In this document: piece by piece, positions 24,995 through 40,000 of the stretch
Layout: each line of letters begins with the position of its first letter
Position numbering within the stretch: the first letter of the stretch is position 1
Made by a program: the position numbers and the translations under genes
Source of the DNA: Panorpa germanica
Lineage: Eukaryota > Arthropoda > Insecta > Mecoptera > Panorpidae
Direction of reading: 5' to 3'
DNA: 64,000 nucleotides
NCBI GenBank assembly: GCA_963678705.1
Contig: OY783221.1
Span: 3,782,001-3,846,000 of the forward strand
Notes under the pieces: generated by a model
What the model saw: only the letters and a program-made list of their open reading frames with translations
Database searches by the model: none
Told to the model about the DNA's origin: nothing

Positions 24995-25572
24995 TTAGCT
25001 GTCCAAAAAAATTATCCTTTGCTCCAGATCTTGAGAGGATCTTTTTGTTTTCGTTTCAACCTTTTTCATATTGAATAACTATTTATAAGCTAAAATAACT
25101 TCGTTAAAGATAATAATATAATATTTTATTGTCTTTTATTTAATTTAATATAAAACTAACAAGAGAAGAAAACAATGCGTCCGTTGCTTTTCAAAAAATT
25201 TGACAGCAGCAGTTGGTATGGTTGGTGCCACTGCTGGCCTGCGCCATTTAAATTATTGTATTTATGAATGAATGTATACTGAATACATTTTTAATTTGAC
25301 GTGCTTTGCTTTTTTAAATTAGAAGACGTTTCGAAACTAGTTTTCACGTTCATGATACCCTGATACAAAATCTATATTTTCTCATGTATATTATACACGA
25401 TTCTCCTTTCCATTTTTTTATGAATGAATTGAAATAAAAATTCATTGTGTTGTGTTAGTTTATGTTACCCTGATACAAATATTATGACAGACAACTTTTC
25501 TGTTTACTAGTAAGTTTTGTAATGAATGGTGGAATGAAGTTAAAAAATACTGGTTTTCGGTGATTTTATGAA

Positions 25573-28500
25573 TAATTTTTCAACCCTTATCTGTTCAAAG
25601 AATATTTTAATAAATAGGGTGATTATTAGTGAACTTAATATATAAAATAAATATTTAAAAAAATAACAAAAAATGTTTTTTATTTTAAAAATTAATTTAT
25701 TTATTTATTCATTAGCAAAATTTCTTACAATTAAAAATATAGATAGACAATGTTTAATTAACACTTATAATCTTTCGATTAATAATATAACAATAATTTC
25801 ATCGAGGCCTTCGAGGTGGAGATAATTTTTGTATTGTAGAAAATCTACATCCTTCAGACACTTTTACTCTTCATACATTGATTCGAACAATATTCTATGA
25901 GCAAAGAACTCTCTCTCTGCAAAATGAATAGAAAACTAATTAACATCTGCAAGAAGTACTGTAAAAGACGTAAAAGAAATAATGCATCATTTAATAGTTA
26001 TATTAGAATAAATAAAGCTACCTTTCATATAAATGTCCATGGAGCAGCAGAAATAGTGACATCCTTTCGATTAATAATACAACAATAAATCCAATGCTTG
26101 GTAACTGCATGAGAACGTCAGAGGTTGTATAGGTCAAAGAGATTTATGAAGAAAAAAACACAAATTCAATAAAATAATATAACTTTTATACATAAATGTT
26201 ACTTTATGAAAATAAGAAACCATTACAACAAATTTTTGTACAAAAAGAAAAACTTTTTTGTATTGACATGCGATATGTGTTTTCTAACGTAGTCTTTTTA
26301 TGCTAACTTTAAAATTGAAAACCATTTTTAACTATCTGCTCAGGTTTCGAATAATTAATTAATGATTAAAGCATTATTTTGTTTTAACTTTATAATAATG
26401 TTGATATTTCATGAACCAAAATACCTAAAAATAATTGCAAAATTGAAATCAACATTTAAAATTACGTTAAAAAATATGTACCATCATATGTTAAAACACA
26501 ATTGTTGTCTTTCTTACAAAATTTTGTAATAAACAAAAAAAATACAAAAAATGGACGATAATTAAATACATTTTAATGATCATACAAAAGTATAAACTTT
26601 AGGTAAAGGCCCAAATTGATTATAAATAAAAAAAACTATAGTTAAACATTTCTATTATCGAATAATATCTGATATTTATTTTTCAATTGAAGGTACTATC
26701 ATCATTAAAGTGAATATGTGTATTTTTAGCAACCTTAGCTATTAATTTATCTCTACCCTTCTTTTCAATTTTAATTTTCTTAGTTCTTTTATCATCTCTG
26801 TCCTTTGCCATTTTTAACCAATAGTCCCTTTTTCTTGAGCACCAGTTAACAGATATGTTGATGCTATTTGTTGATTTAATTCAATTGAATCTATTGGAGA
26901 TGCTAAGTTTGGCGTGGTTGCTTTATTAATTATCTTCTGAAAAGATATCACTGATCCCGGATTATCAAATCGAATAAATGCTTCCATGGCACCTTCGCTA
27001 ATATCAATGTATTTTACTTCTTGTGAACCATTTCTTACAGCAGCCTAAAACCATTTATATATTTTAAAACAATACATTATTTTAAATACAACATTTATTT
27101 TTATTATATGTTACCTTAAACCCTTTAATATCTACACAGGGTTCTAATAATTTTACTCCTAAAATTATATTTGGTGAAAATGCCAATGCGCCAGCATCTA
27201 GCTGTGTACTTGTTTCTGTTATACGTTTATCTTTTTCTTGACCTCCATAAAAGTTCTGTTGATAATGTCACAACCCGGGTTGTGATATTCTCGATTTATA
27301 TTTAATTGTTTTTTAAGTTGTTGCATTTTCTAACGTTGCAAATATAAATAGGTCTTTTCCATTCTTTTCTGAAATTTAAATATGTTACTGTAATATTTAA
27401 TTTAATTTTAAGTAATTTTAATTTTAATTCTTAAAGAAAAAAAACTAAAGATTAATGATTTTTAAAAATATAAAATTGAACCTTTTCATCATTTTTAACA
27501 AGATTATAGTCTTCTTTCTTTAAGAAAATAAACTAAAAATTTAAGATTTTTTAAAATATAAAATTAAACTTTTTTTAAAATAAGTTTTAACAAGATTATA
27601 ATAATCTTCTTTTTTAAAGAATAAAAAAACAGAAAATTTATGATTTTTTCAAATCTAAAATTGAAGTTTCATCATTTTTAACAAGATTAAAAATTTAAAC
27701 TAATTAACTTGTGCAAAAACTATTGTAAAAATAGATAAATAAAATAAATAAAGCTACCATCCCTATAAATGTCCACAGGAGCAGCAGAAATAGTCAGATC
27801 CTTTCGATTAATAATATAACAATAAATCCAAAGGTCTGAACCTTCACAGTAGTGCGAGTATCCTTTACAGAAGCCTTCGAGATGGAGCTATTTATGTATT
27901 GTTGAAAATCTACAAACTTTCGACAGTTTTACTCTTCATACAATGATTCGAACCATAGGACTATTGTATGGGGCAAAGAACTCTGCAAAATGAATAGAAA
28001 ACTAATTAACATCTGCAAGAAGTACTGCAAAAGACATAAAAGAAATAATGCATCATTTAATAGTTGATATTAGAATAAATAAAACTACCTTCCATCTAAA
28101 TATTCACAGGAGCAGCAGAAATAGTCACTTCCTTTCGATTAATAATATAACAATAAATCATAAGGTCTGAACCTTTACAGTAGTGTTAGTTTCCTTCACA
28201 GAAGCTTTCGAGGTGGAAGTAATTTGTGTATTGTTGAAAATCTACATCCCTCCGACAGTTTTACTTTTTATTTATTGATTCGAGCCATGTTCTATGAGGC
28301 AAAGAACTCTGCAAAATGAATAGATAACTAATTAACATCTGCAAGAAGTACTGTAAAACACATAAAAGAAATAATGCACCGTATACTAATTAATATTAGT
28401 ATAAATAAAACTACCTTCCATATAAATGGCCACAGGAGCAGCAGAAATAGTCACATCCTACTAGAGTATTTGACATTTACTAAGGTAACTTCAATAAGTG

Positions 28501-29409
28501 GACCCCGAACATGCTGGCAATCTAGACTCTCTTTATTCATGAAAGTATATATTCTGGAACTGTATGAAATGGATTATTATTTTTATAAAAGCTAAATTAT
28601 TACTTCTACTAATATTAGTACCTGCATATTCTTCTTCATAATAACATCTTCACGAATTTTTTGACTGCATTGGTTGGAATAGATTACTGGAATAGAATTT
28701 ATTAAATTGTAGGAATGTTGAGAGTGGAACGTCTAAAAAGTAATAATACATTGATTATTTAAATTATTTTGTTTAATAAAATGTATATAATTACATGGAC
28801 CATTTTTTACGTTATGTACATAAGCTGTCCAAAAAAATTATCCTTTGCTCCAGATCTTGAGAGGATCTTTTTGTTTTCGTTTCAACCTTTTTCATATTGA
28901 ATAACTATTTATAAGCTAAAATAACTTCGTTAAAGATAATAATATAATATTTTATTGTCTTTTATTTAATTTAATATAAAACTAACAAGAGAAGAAAACA
29001 ATGCGTCCGTTGCTTTTCAAAAAATTTGACAGCAGCAGTTGGGATGGTTGGTACCACGTTGGTACCACTGCTGGCCTGCGCCATTTAAATTATTGTATTT
29101 ATGAATGAATGTATACTGAATACATTTTTAATTTGACGTGCTTTGCTTTTTTAAATTAGAAGACGTTTCGAAACTAGTTTTCACGTTCATGATACCCTGA
29201 TACAAAATCTATATTTTCTCATGTATATTATACACGATTCTCCTTTCCATTTTTTTATGAATGAATTGAAATAAAAATTCATTGTGTTGTGTTAGTTTAT
29301 GTTACCCTGATACAAATATTATGACAGACAACTTTTCTGTTTACTAGTAAGTTTTGTAATGAATGGTGGAATGAAGTTAAAAAATACTGGTTTTCGGTGA
29401 TTTTATGAA
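25573..29409 (-). repeat. LARP7-derived array unit R2
   Basis: This 3837-bp unit equals 3820 plus 11 plus 6 bp. It has both the 11-bp duplication (near 29050) shared with L6 and the 6-bp insertion (near 27955) shared with L2, R1 and R4. N-terminal exons end at ATG 28895 (minus strand). Confidence 0.95.
26683..27368 (-). pseudogene. LARP7: LARP7 C-terminal exons, copy R2 (frameshifted)
   Basis: Carries the AAAAAGGG +2 allele near 26826-26834 and the 18-bp palindrome (27268-27285). The acceptor-side sequence differs slightly (tttaaatttcag in place of tttcaatttcag). The linker TAG is present. Confidence 0.85.
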
Positions 29410-32400
29410 TAATTTTTCAACCCTTATCTGTTCAAAGAATATTTTAATAAATAGGGTGATTATTAGTGAACTTAATATATAAAATAAATATTTAAAAAAA
29501 TAACAAAAAATGTTTTTTATTTTAAAAATTAATTTATTTATTTATTCATTAGCAAAATTTCTTACAATTAAAAATATAGATAGACAATGTTTAATTAACA
29601 CTTATAATCTTTCGATTAATAATATAACAATAATTTCATCGAGGCCTTCGAGGTGGAGATAATTTTTGTATTGTAGAAAATCTACATCCTTCAGACACTT
29701 TTACTCTTCATACATTGATTCGAACAATATTCTATGAGCAAAGAACTCTCTCTCTGCAAAATGAATAGAAAACTAATTAACATCTGCAAGAAGTACTGTA
29801 AAAGACGTAAAAGAAATAATGCATCATTTAATAGTTATATTAGAATAAATAAAGCTACCTTTCATATAAATGTCCATGGAGCAGCAGAAATAGTGACATC
29901 CTTTCGATTAATAATACAACAATAAATCCAATGCTTGGTAACTGCATGAGAACGTCAGAGGTTGTATAGGTCAAAGAGATTTATGAAGAAAAAAACACAA
30001 ATTCAATAAAATAATATAACTTTTATACATAAATGTTACTTTATGAAAATAAGAAACCATTACAACAAATTTTTGTACAAAAAGAAAAACTTTTTTGTAT
30101 TGACATGCGATATGTGTTTTCTAACGTAGTCTTTTTATGCTAACTTTAAAATTGAAAACCATTTTTAACTATCTGCTCAGGTTTCGAATAATTAATTAAT
30201 GATTAAAGCATTATTTTGTTTTAACTTTATAATAATGTTGATATTTCATGAACCAAAATACCTAAAAATAATTGCAAAATTGAAATCAACATTTAAAATT
30301 ACGTTAAAAAATATGTACCATCATATGTTAAAACACAATTGTTGTCTTTCTTACAAAATTTTGTAATAAACAAAAAAAATACAAAAAATGGACGATAATT
30401 AAATACATTTTAATGATCATACAAAAGTATAAACTTTAGGTAAAGGCCCAAATTGATTATAAATAAAAAAAACTATAGTTAAACATTTCTATTATCGAAT
30501 AATATCTGATATTTATTTTTCAATTGAAGGTACTATCATCATTAAAGTGAATATGTGTATTTTTAGCAACCTTAGCTATTAATTTATCTCTACCCTTCTT
30601 TTCAATTTTAATTTTCTTAGTTCTTTTATCATCTCTGTCCTTTGCCATTTTTAACCAATAGTCCCTTTTTCTTGAGCACCAGTTAACAGATATGTTGATG
30701 CTATTTGTTGATTTAATTCAATTGAATCTATTGGAGATGCTAAGTTTGGCGTGGTTGCTTTATTAATTATCTTCTGAAAAGATATCACTGATCCCGGATT
30801 ATCAAATCGAATAAATGCTTCCATGGCACCTTCGCTAATATCAATGTATTTTACTTCTTGTGAACCATTTCTTACAGCAGCCTAAAACCATTTATATATT
30901 TTAAAACAATACATTATTTTAAATACAACATTTATTTTTATTATATGTTACCTTAAACCCTTTAATATCTACACAGGGTTCTAATAATTTTACTCCTAAA
31001 ATTATATTTGGTGAAAATGCCAATGCGCCAGCATCTAGCTGTGTACTTGTTTCTGTTATACGTTTATCTTTTTCTTGACCTCCATAAAAGTTCTGTTGAT
31101 AATGCCACAACCCGGGTTGTGATATTCTCGATTTATATTTAATTGTCTTTTAAGTTGTTGCATTTTCTAACGTTGCAAATATAAATAGGTCTTTTCCATT
31201 CTTTTCTGAAATTGAAATATGTTACTGTAATATTTAATTTAATTTTAAGTAATTTTAATTTTAATTCTTAAAGAAAAAAAACTAAAGATTAATGATTTTT
31301 AAAAATATAAAATTGAACCTTTTCATCATTTTTAACAAGATTATAGTCTTCTTTCTTTAAGAAAATAAACTAAAATTTTAAGATTTTTTAAAATATAAAA
31401 TTAAACTTTTTTTAAAATAAGTTTTAACAAGATTATAATAATCTTCTTTTTTAAAGAATAAAAAAACAGAAAATTTATGATTTTTTCAAATCTAAAATTG
31501 AAGTTTCATCATTTTTAACAAGATTAAAAATTTAAACTAATTAACTTGTGCAAAAACTATTGTAAAAATAGATAAATAAAATAAATAAAGCTACCATCCC
31601 TATAAATGTCCACAGGAGCAGCAGAAATAGTCAGATCCTTTCGATTAATAATATAACAATAAATCCAAAGGTCTGAACCTTCACAGTAGTGCGAGTATCC
31701 TTTACAGAAGCCTTCGAGATGGAGCTATTTATGTATTGTTGAAAATCTACAAACTTTCGACAGTTTTACTCTTCATACAATGATTCGAACCATATTGTAT
31801 GGGGCAAAGAAATCTGCAAAATGAATAGAAAAGTAATTAACATCTGCAAGAAGTACTGTATAAGACGTAAAATAAATAATGCATCGTATACTAATTAATA
31901 TTAGTATAAATAAAACTACCTCCCATATAAATGTCCACAGGAGCAGCAGAAATAGTCACATCCTTTCGATTAATAATATAACAATAAATCATAAGGTCTG
32001 AACCTTCATAGTAGTGCTAGTATCCTTCACAGAAGCTTTCGAGGTGGAGGTAATGTATGCATTGTTGAAAATCTACATCCTTCCGACAGTTTTACTTTTT
32101 ATATATTCATTCAAACCGTATTCTATGAGGCAAAGAACTCTGCAAAATTATTTAGATAACTAATTAACATCTGCGAGAAGTACTGTAAAACACATAATAG
32201 AAATAATGCATCGTATACTAATTAATATTAGTATAAATAAAACTACCTTCCATATAAATGTCCACAGGAGCAGCAGAAATAGTCACATCCTACTAGAGTA
32301 TTTGACATTTACTAAGGTAACTTCAATAAGTGGACCCCGAACATGCTGGCAATCTGGACTCTCTTTATTCATGAAAGTATATATTCTGGAACTGTATGAA

Positions 32401-33230
32401 ATGGATTATTATTTTTATAAAAGCTAAATTATTACTTCTACTAATATTAGTACCTGCATATTCTTCTTCATAATAACATCTTCACGAATTTTTTGACTGC
32501 ATTGGTTGGAATAGATTACTGGAATAGAATTTATTAAATTGTAGGAATGTTGAGAGTGGAACGTCTAAAAAGTAATAATACATTGATTATTTAAATTATT
32601 TTGTTTAATAAAATGTATATAATTACATGGACCATTTTTTACGTTATGTACATTAGCTGTCCAAAAAAATTATCCTTTGCTCCAGATCTTGAGAGGATCT
32701 TTTTGTTTTCGTTTCAACCTTTTTCATATTGAATAACTATTTATAAGCTAAAATAACTTCGTTAAAGATAATAATATAATATTTTATTGTCTTTTATTTA
32801 ATTTAATATAAAACTAACAAGAGAAGAAAACAATGCGTCCGTTGCTTTTCAAAAAATTTGACAGCAGCAGTTGGTATGGTTGGTGCCACTGCTGGCCTGC
32901 GCCATTTAAATTATTGTATTTATGAATGAATGTATACTGAATACATTTTTAATTTGACGTGCTTTGCTTTTTTAAATTAGAAGACGTTTCGAAACTAGTT
33001 TTCACGTTCATGATACCCTGATACAAAATCTATATTTTCTCATGTATATTATACACGATTCTCCTTTCCATTTTTTTATGAATGAATTGAAATAAAAATT
33101 CATTGTGTTGTGTTAGTTTATGTTACCCTGATACAAATATTATGACAGACAACTTTTCTGTTTACTAGTAAGTTTTGTAATGAATGGTGGAATGAAGTTA
33201 AAAAATACTGGTTTTCGGTGATTTTATGAA
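29410..33230 (-). repeat. LARP7-derived array unit R3
   Basis: Standard-length unit (3821 bp) with three sub-repeats, including the NVHR-type sub-repeat found in L4-L6, R5 and R6. N-terminal exons end at ATG 32727. The leader patch reads 'ttggtatggttggtgccac', as in R1. Confidence 0.95.
30530..31205 (-). pseudogene. LARP7: LARP7 C-terminal exons, copy R3 (frameshifted)
   Basis: AAAAAGGG +2 allele, as in L5, R2 and R4, but with the 16-bp palindrome (31106-31121). This mixed combination shows recombination or conversion among units. Confidence 0.85.
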
Positions 33231-36200
33231 TAATTTTTCAACCCTTATCTGTTCAAAGAATATTTTAATAAATAGGGTGATTATTAGTGAACTTAATATA
33301 TAAAATAAATATTTAAAAAAATAACAAAAAATGTTTTTTATTTTAAAAATTAATTTATTTATTTATTCATTAGCAAAATTTCTTACAATTAAAAATATAG
33401 ATAGACAATGTTTAATTAACACTTATAATCTTTCGATTAATAATATAACAATAATTTCATCGAGGCCTTCGAGGTGGAGATAATTTTTGTATTGTAGAAA
33501 ATCTACATCCTTCAGACACTTTTACTCTTCATACATTGATTCGAACAATATTCTATGAGCAAAGAACTCTCTCTCTGCAAAATGAATAGAAAACTAATTA
33601 ACATCTGCAAGAAGTACTGTAAAAGACGTAAAAGAAATAATGCATCATTTAATAGTTATATTAGAATAAATAAAGCTACCTTTCATATAAATGTCCATGG
33701 AGCAGCAGAAATAGTGACATCCTTTCGATTAATAATACAACAATAAATCCAATGCTTGGTAACTGCATGAGAACGTCAGAGGTTGTATAGGTCAAAGAGA
33801 TTTATGAAGAAAAAAACACAAATTCAATAAAATAATATAACTTTTATACATAAATGTTACTTTATGAAAATAAGAAACCATTACAACAAATTTTTGTACA
33901 AAAAGAAAAACTTTTTTGTATTGACATGCGATATGTGTTTTCTAACGTAGTCTTTTTATGCTAACTTTAAAATTGAAAACCATTTTTAACTATCTGCTCA
34001 GGTTTCGAATAATTAATTAATGATTAAAGCATTATTTTGTTTTAACTTTATAATAATGTTGATATTTCATGAACCAAAATACCTAAAAATAATTGCAAAA
34101 TTGAAATCAACATTTAAAATTACGTTAAAAAATATGTACCATATGTTAAAACACAATTGTTGTCTTTCTTACAAAATTTTGTAATAAACAAAAAAAATAC
34201 AAAAAATGGACGATAATTAAATACATTTTAATGATCATACAAAAGTATAAACTTTAGGTAAAGGCCCAAATTGATTATAAATAAAAAAAACTATAGTTAA
34301 ACATTTCTATTATCGAATAATATCTGATATTTATTTTTCAATTGAAGGTACTATCATCATTAAAGTGAATATGTGTATTTTTAGCAACCTTAGCTATTAA
34401 TTTATCTCTACCCTTCTTTTCAATTTTAATTTTCTTAGTTCTTTTATCATCTCTGTCCTTTGCCATTTTTAACCAATAGTCCCTTTTTCTTGAGCACCAG
34501 TTAACAGATATGTTGATGCTATTTGTTGATTTAATTCAATTGAATCTATTGGAGATGCTAAGTTTGGCGTGGTTGCTTTATTAATTATCTTCTGAAAAGA
34601 TATCACTGATCCCGGATTATCAAATCGAATAAATGCTTCCATGGCACCTTCGCTAATATCAATGTATTTTACTTCTTGTGAACCATTTCTTACAGCAGCC
34701 TAAAACCATTTATATATTTTAAAACAATACATTATTTTAAATACAACATTTATTTTTATTATATGTTACCTTAAACCCTTTAATATCTACACAGGGTTCT
34801 AATAATTTTACTCCTAAAATTATATTTGGTGAAAATGCCAATGCGCCAGCATCTAGCTGTGTACTTGTTTCTGTTATACGTTTATCTTTTTCTTGACCTC
34901 CATAAAAGTTCTGTTGATAATGTCACAACCCGGGTTGTGATATTCTCGATTTATATTTAATTGTTTTTTAAGTTGTTGCATTTTCTAACGTTGCAAATAT
35001 AAATAGGTCTTTTCCATTCTTTTCTGAAATTGAAATATGTTACTGTAATATTTAATTTAATTTTAAGTAATTTTAATTTTAATTCTTAAAGAAAAAAAAC
35101 TAAAGATTAATGATTTTTAAAAATATAAAATTGAACCTTTTCATTATTTTTAACGAGATTATAGTCTTCTTTCTTTAAGAAAATAAACTAAAAATTTAAG
35201 ATTTTTTAAAATATAAAATTAAACTTTTTTTAAAATAAGTTTTAACAAGATTATAATAATCTTCTTTTTTAAAGAATAAAAAAACAGAAAATTTATGATT
35301 TTTTCAAATCTAAAATTGAAGTTTCATCATTTTTAACAAGATTAAAAATTTAAACTAATTAACTTGTGCAAAAACTATTGTAAAAATAGATAAATAAAAT
35401 AAATAAAGCTACCATCCCTATAAATGTCCACAGGAGCAGGAGAAATAGTCAGATCCTTTCGATTAATAATATAACAATAAATCCAAAGGTCTGAACCTTC
35501 ACAGTAGTGCGAGTATCCTTTACAGAAGCCTTCGAGATGGAGCTATTTATGTATTGTTGAAAATCTACAAACTTTCGACAGTTTTACTCTTCATACAATG
35601 ATTCGAACCATAGGACTATTGTATGGGGCAAAGAACTCTGCAAAATGAATAGAAAACTAATTAACATCTGCAAGAAGTACTGCAAAAGACATAAAAGAAA
35701 TAATGCATCATTTAATAGTTGATATTAGAATAAATAAAACTACCTTCCATCTAAATATTCACAGGAGCAGCAGAAATAGTCACTTCCTTTCGATTAATAA
35801 TATAACAATAAATCATAAGGTCTGAACCTTTACAGTAGTGTTAGTTTCCTTCACAGAAGCTTTCGAGGTGGAAGTAATTTGTGTATTGTTGAAAATCTAC
35901 ATCCCTCCGACAGTTTTACTTTTTATTTATTGATTCGAGCCATGTTCTATGAGGCAAAGAACTCTGCAAAATGAATAGATAACTAATTAACATCTGCAAG
36001 AAGTACTGTAAAACACATAAAAGAAATAATGCACCGTATACTAATTAATATTAGTATAAATAAAACTACCTTCCATATAAATGGCCACAGGAGCAGCAGA
36101 AATAGTCACATCCTACTAGAGTATTTGACATTTACTAAGGTAACTTCAATAAGTGGACCCCGAACATGCTGGCAATCTAGACTCTCTTTATTCATGAAAG

Positions 36201-37053
36201 TATATATTCTGGAACTGTATGAAATGGATTATTATTTTTATAAAAGCTAAATTATTACTTCTACTAATATTAGTACCTGCATATTCTTCTTCATAATAAC
36301 ATCTTCACGAATTTTTTGACTGCATTGGTTGGAATAGATTACTGGAATAGAATTTATTAAATTGTAGGAATGTTGAGAGTGGAACGTCTAAAAAGTAATA
36401 ATACATTGATTATTTAAATTATTTTGTTTAATAAAATGTATATAATTACATGGACCATTTTTTACGTTATGTACATTAGCTGTCCAAAAAAATTATACTT
36501 TGCTCCAGATCTTGAGAGGATCTTTTTGTTTTCGTTTCAACCTTTTTCATATTGAATAACTATTTATAAGCTAAAATAACTTCGTTAAAGATAATAATAT
36601 AATATTTTATTTTCTTTTATTTAATTTAATATAAAACTAACAAGAGAAGAAAACAATGCGTCCGTTGCTTTTTAAAAAATTTGACAGCAGCAGTTGGGAT
36701 GGTTGGTACCACTGCTGGCCTGCGCCATTTAAATTATTGTATTTATGAATGAATGTATACTGAATACATTTTTAATTTGACGTGCTTTGCTTTTTTAAAT
36801 TAGAAGACGTTTCGAAACTAGTTTTCACGTTCATGATACCCTGATACAAAATCTATATTTTCTCATGTATATTATACACGATTCTCCTTTCCATTTTTTT
36901 ATGAATGAATTGAAATAAAAATTCATTGTGTTGTGTTAGTTTATGTTACCCTGATACAAATATTATGACAGACAACTTTTCTGTTTACTAGTAAGTTTTG
37001 TAATGAATGGTGGAATGAAGTTAAAAAATACTGGTTTTCGGTGATTTTATGAA
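33231..37053 (-). repeat. LARP7-derived array unit R4
   Basis: This 3823-bp unit equals 3820 plus the 6-bp insertion (near 35612) minus a private 3-bp deletion near 34140 (gtaccatatg instead of gtaccatcatatg). N-terminal exons end at ATG 36550. Confidence 0.95.
34338..35023 (-). pseudogene. LARP7: LARP7 C-terminal exons, copy R4 (frameshifted)
   Basis: AAAAAGGG +2 allele and the 18-bp palindrome (34923-34940), the same pairing as copy R2. Intron and stop positions are unchanged. Confidence 0.85.
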
Positions 37054-40000
37054 TAATTTTTCAACCCTTATCTGTTCAAAGAATATTTTAATAAATAGGG
37101 TGATTATTAGTGAACTTAATATATAAAATAAATATTTAAAAAAATAACAAAAAATGTTTTTTATTTTAAAAATTAATTTATTTATTTAATCATTAGCAAA
37201 ATTTCTTACAATTAAAAATATAGATAGACAATGTTTAATTAACACTTATAATCTTTCGATTAATAATATAACAATAATTTCATCGAGGCCTTCGAGGTGG
37301 AGATAATTTTTGTATTGTAGAAAATCTACATCCTTCAGACACTTTTACTCTTCATACATTGATTCGAACAATATTCTATGAGCAAAGAACTCTCTCTCTG
37401 CAAAATGAATAGAAAACTAATTAACATCTGCAAGAAGTACTGTAAAAGACGTAAAAGAAATAATGCATCATTTAATAGTTATATTAGAATAAATAAAGCT
37501 ACCTTTCATATAAATGTCCATGGAGCAGCAGAAATAGTGACATCCTTTCGATTAATAATACAACAATAAATCCAATGCTTGGTAACTGCATGAGAACGTC
37601 AGAGGTTGTATAGGTCAAAGAGATTTATGAAGAAAAAAACACAAATTCAATAAAATAATATAACTTTTATACATAAATGTTACTTTATGAAAATAAAAAA
37701 CCATTACAACAAATTTTTGTACAAAAAGAAAAACTTTTTTGTATTGACATGCGATATGTGTTTTCTAACGTAGTCTTTTTATGCTAACTTTAAAATTGAA
37801 AACCATTTTTAACTATCTGCTCAGGTTTCGAATAATTAATTAATGATTAAAGCATTATTTTGTTTTAACTTTATAATAATGTTGATATTTCATGAACCAA
37901 AATACCTAAAAATAATTGCAAAATTGAAATCAACATTTAAAATTACGTTAAAAAATATGTACCATCATATGTTAAAACACAATTGTTGTCTTTCTTACAA
38001 AATTTTGTAATAAACAAAAAAAATACAAAAAATGGACGAAAATTAAATACATTTTAATGATCATACAAAAGTATAAACTTTAGGTAAAGGCCCAAATTGA
38101 TTATAAATAAAAAAAACTATAGTTAAACATTTCTATTATCGAATAATATCTGATATTTATTGTTCAATTGAAGGTACTATCATCATTAAAGTGAATATGT
38201 GTATTTTTAGCAACCTTAGCTATTAATTTATCTCTACCCTTCTTTTCAATTTTAATTTTCTTAGTTCTTTTATCATCTCTGTCCTTTGCCATTTTTAACC
38301 AATAGTCCTTTTCTTGAGCACCAGTTAACAGATATGTTGATGCTATTTGTTGATTTAATTCAATTGAATCTATTGGAGATGCTAAGTTTGGCGTGGTTGC
38401 TTTATTAATTATCTTCTGAAAAGATATCACTGATCCCGGATTATCAAATCGAATAAATGCTTCCATGGCACCTTCGCTAATATCAATGTATTTTACTTCT
38501 TGTGAACCATTTCTTACAGCAGCCTAAAACCATTTATATATTTTAAAACAATACATTATTTTAAATACAACATTTATTTTTATTATATGTTACCTTAAAC
38601 CCTTTAATATCTACACAGGGTTCTAATAATTTTACTCCTAAAATTATATTTGGTGAAAATGCCAATGCGCCAGCATCTAGCTGTGTACTTGTTTCTGTTA
38701 TACGTTTATCTTTTTCTTGACCTCCATAAAAGTTCTGTTGATAATGCCACAACCCGGGTTGTGATATTCTCGATTTATATTTAATTGTCTTTTAAGTTGT
38801 TGCATTTTCTAACGTTGCAAATATAAATAGGTCTTTTCCATTCTTTTCTGAAATTGAAATATGTTACTGTAATATTTAATTTAATTTTAAGTAATTTTAA
38901 TTTTAATTCTTAAAGAAAAAAAACTAAAGATTAATGATTTTTAAAAATATAAAATTGAACCTTTTCATCATTTTTAACAAGATTATAGTCTTCTTTCTTT
39001 AAGAAAATAAACTAAAATTTTAAGATTTTTTAAAATATAAAATTAAACTTTTTTTAAAATAAGTTTTAACAAGATTATAATAATCTTCTTTTCTAAAGAA
39101 TAAAAAAACAGAAAATTTATGATTTTTTCAAATCTAAAATTGAAGTTTCATCATTTTTAACAAGATTAAAAATTTAAACTAATTAACTTGTGCAAAAACT
39201 ATTGTAAAAATAGATAAATAAAATAAATAAAGCTACCATCCCTATAAATGTCCACAGGAGCAGGAGAAATAGTCAGATCCTTTCGATTAATAATATAACA
39301 ATAAATCCAAAGGTCTGAACCTTCACAGTAGTGCGAGTATCCTTTACAGAAGCCTTCGAGATGGAGCTATTTATGTATTGTTGAAAATCTACAAACTTTC
39401 GACAGTTTTACTCTTCATACAATGATTCGAACCATATTGTATGGGGCAAAGAAATCTGCAAAATGAATAGAAAAGTAATTAACATCTGCAAGAAGTACTG
39501 TATAAGACGTAAAATAAATAATGCATCGTATACTAATTAATATTAGTATAAATAAAACTACCTCCCATATAAATGTCCACAGGAGCAGCAGAAATAGTCA
39601 CATCCTTTCGATTAATAATATAACAATAAATCATAAGGTCTGAACCTTCACAGTAGTGCTAGTATCCTTCACAGAAGCTTTCGAGGTGGAGGTAATGTAT
39701 GCATTGTTGAAAATCTACATCCTTCCGACAGTTTTACTTTTTATATATTCATTCAAACCGTATTCTATGAGGCAAAGAACTCTGCAAAATTATTTAGATA
39801 ACTAATTAACATCTGCAAGAAGTACTGTAAAACACATAATAGAAATAATGCATCGTATACTAATTAATATTAGTATAAATAAAACTACCTTCCATATAAA
39901 TGTCCACAGGAGCAGCAGAAATAGTCACATCCTACTAGAGTATTTGACATTTACTAAGGTAACTTCAATAAGTGGACCCCGAACATGCTGGCAATCTGGA

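Larger units (their letters stand above)
23733..25572 (-). repeat. truncated array unit R1 (carries MITE)
   Basis: First unit of the right arm, minus orientation. It holds the leader, the decayed N-terminal LARP7 exons (about 24267-25069) and about two sub-repeats, and is cut at the inversion before the LARP7 C-terminal block. It has the 6-bp insertion (near 23765) also seen in L2, R2 and R4. It also has a private 14-bp loss near 24430 in the region corresponding to the second N-terminal exon end. Confidence 0.93.
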
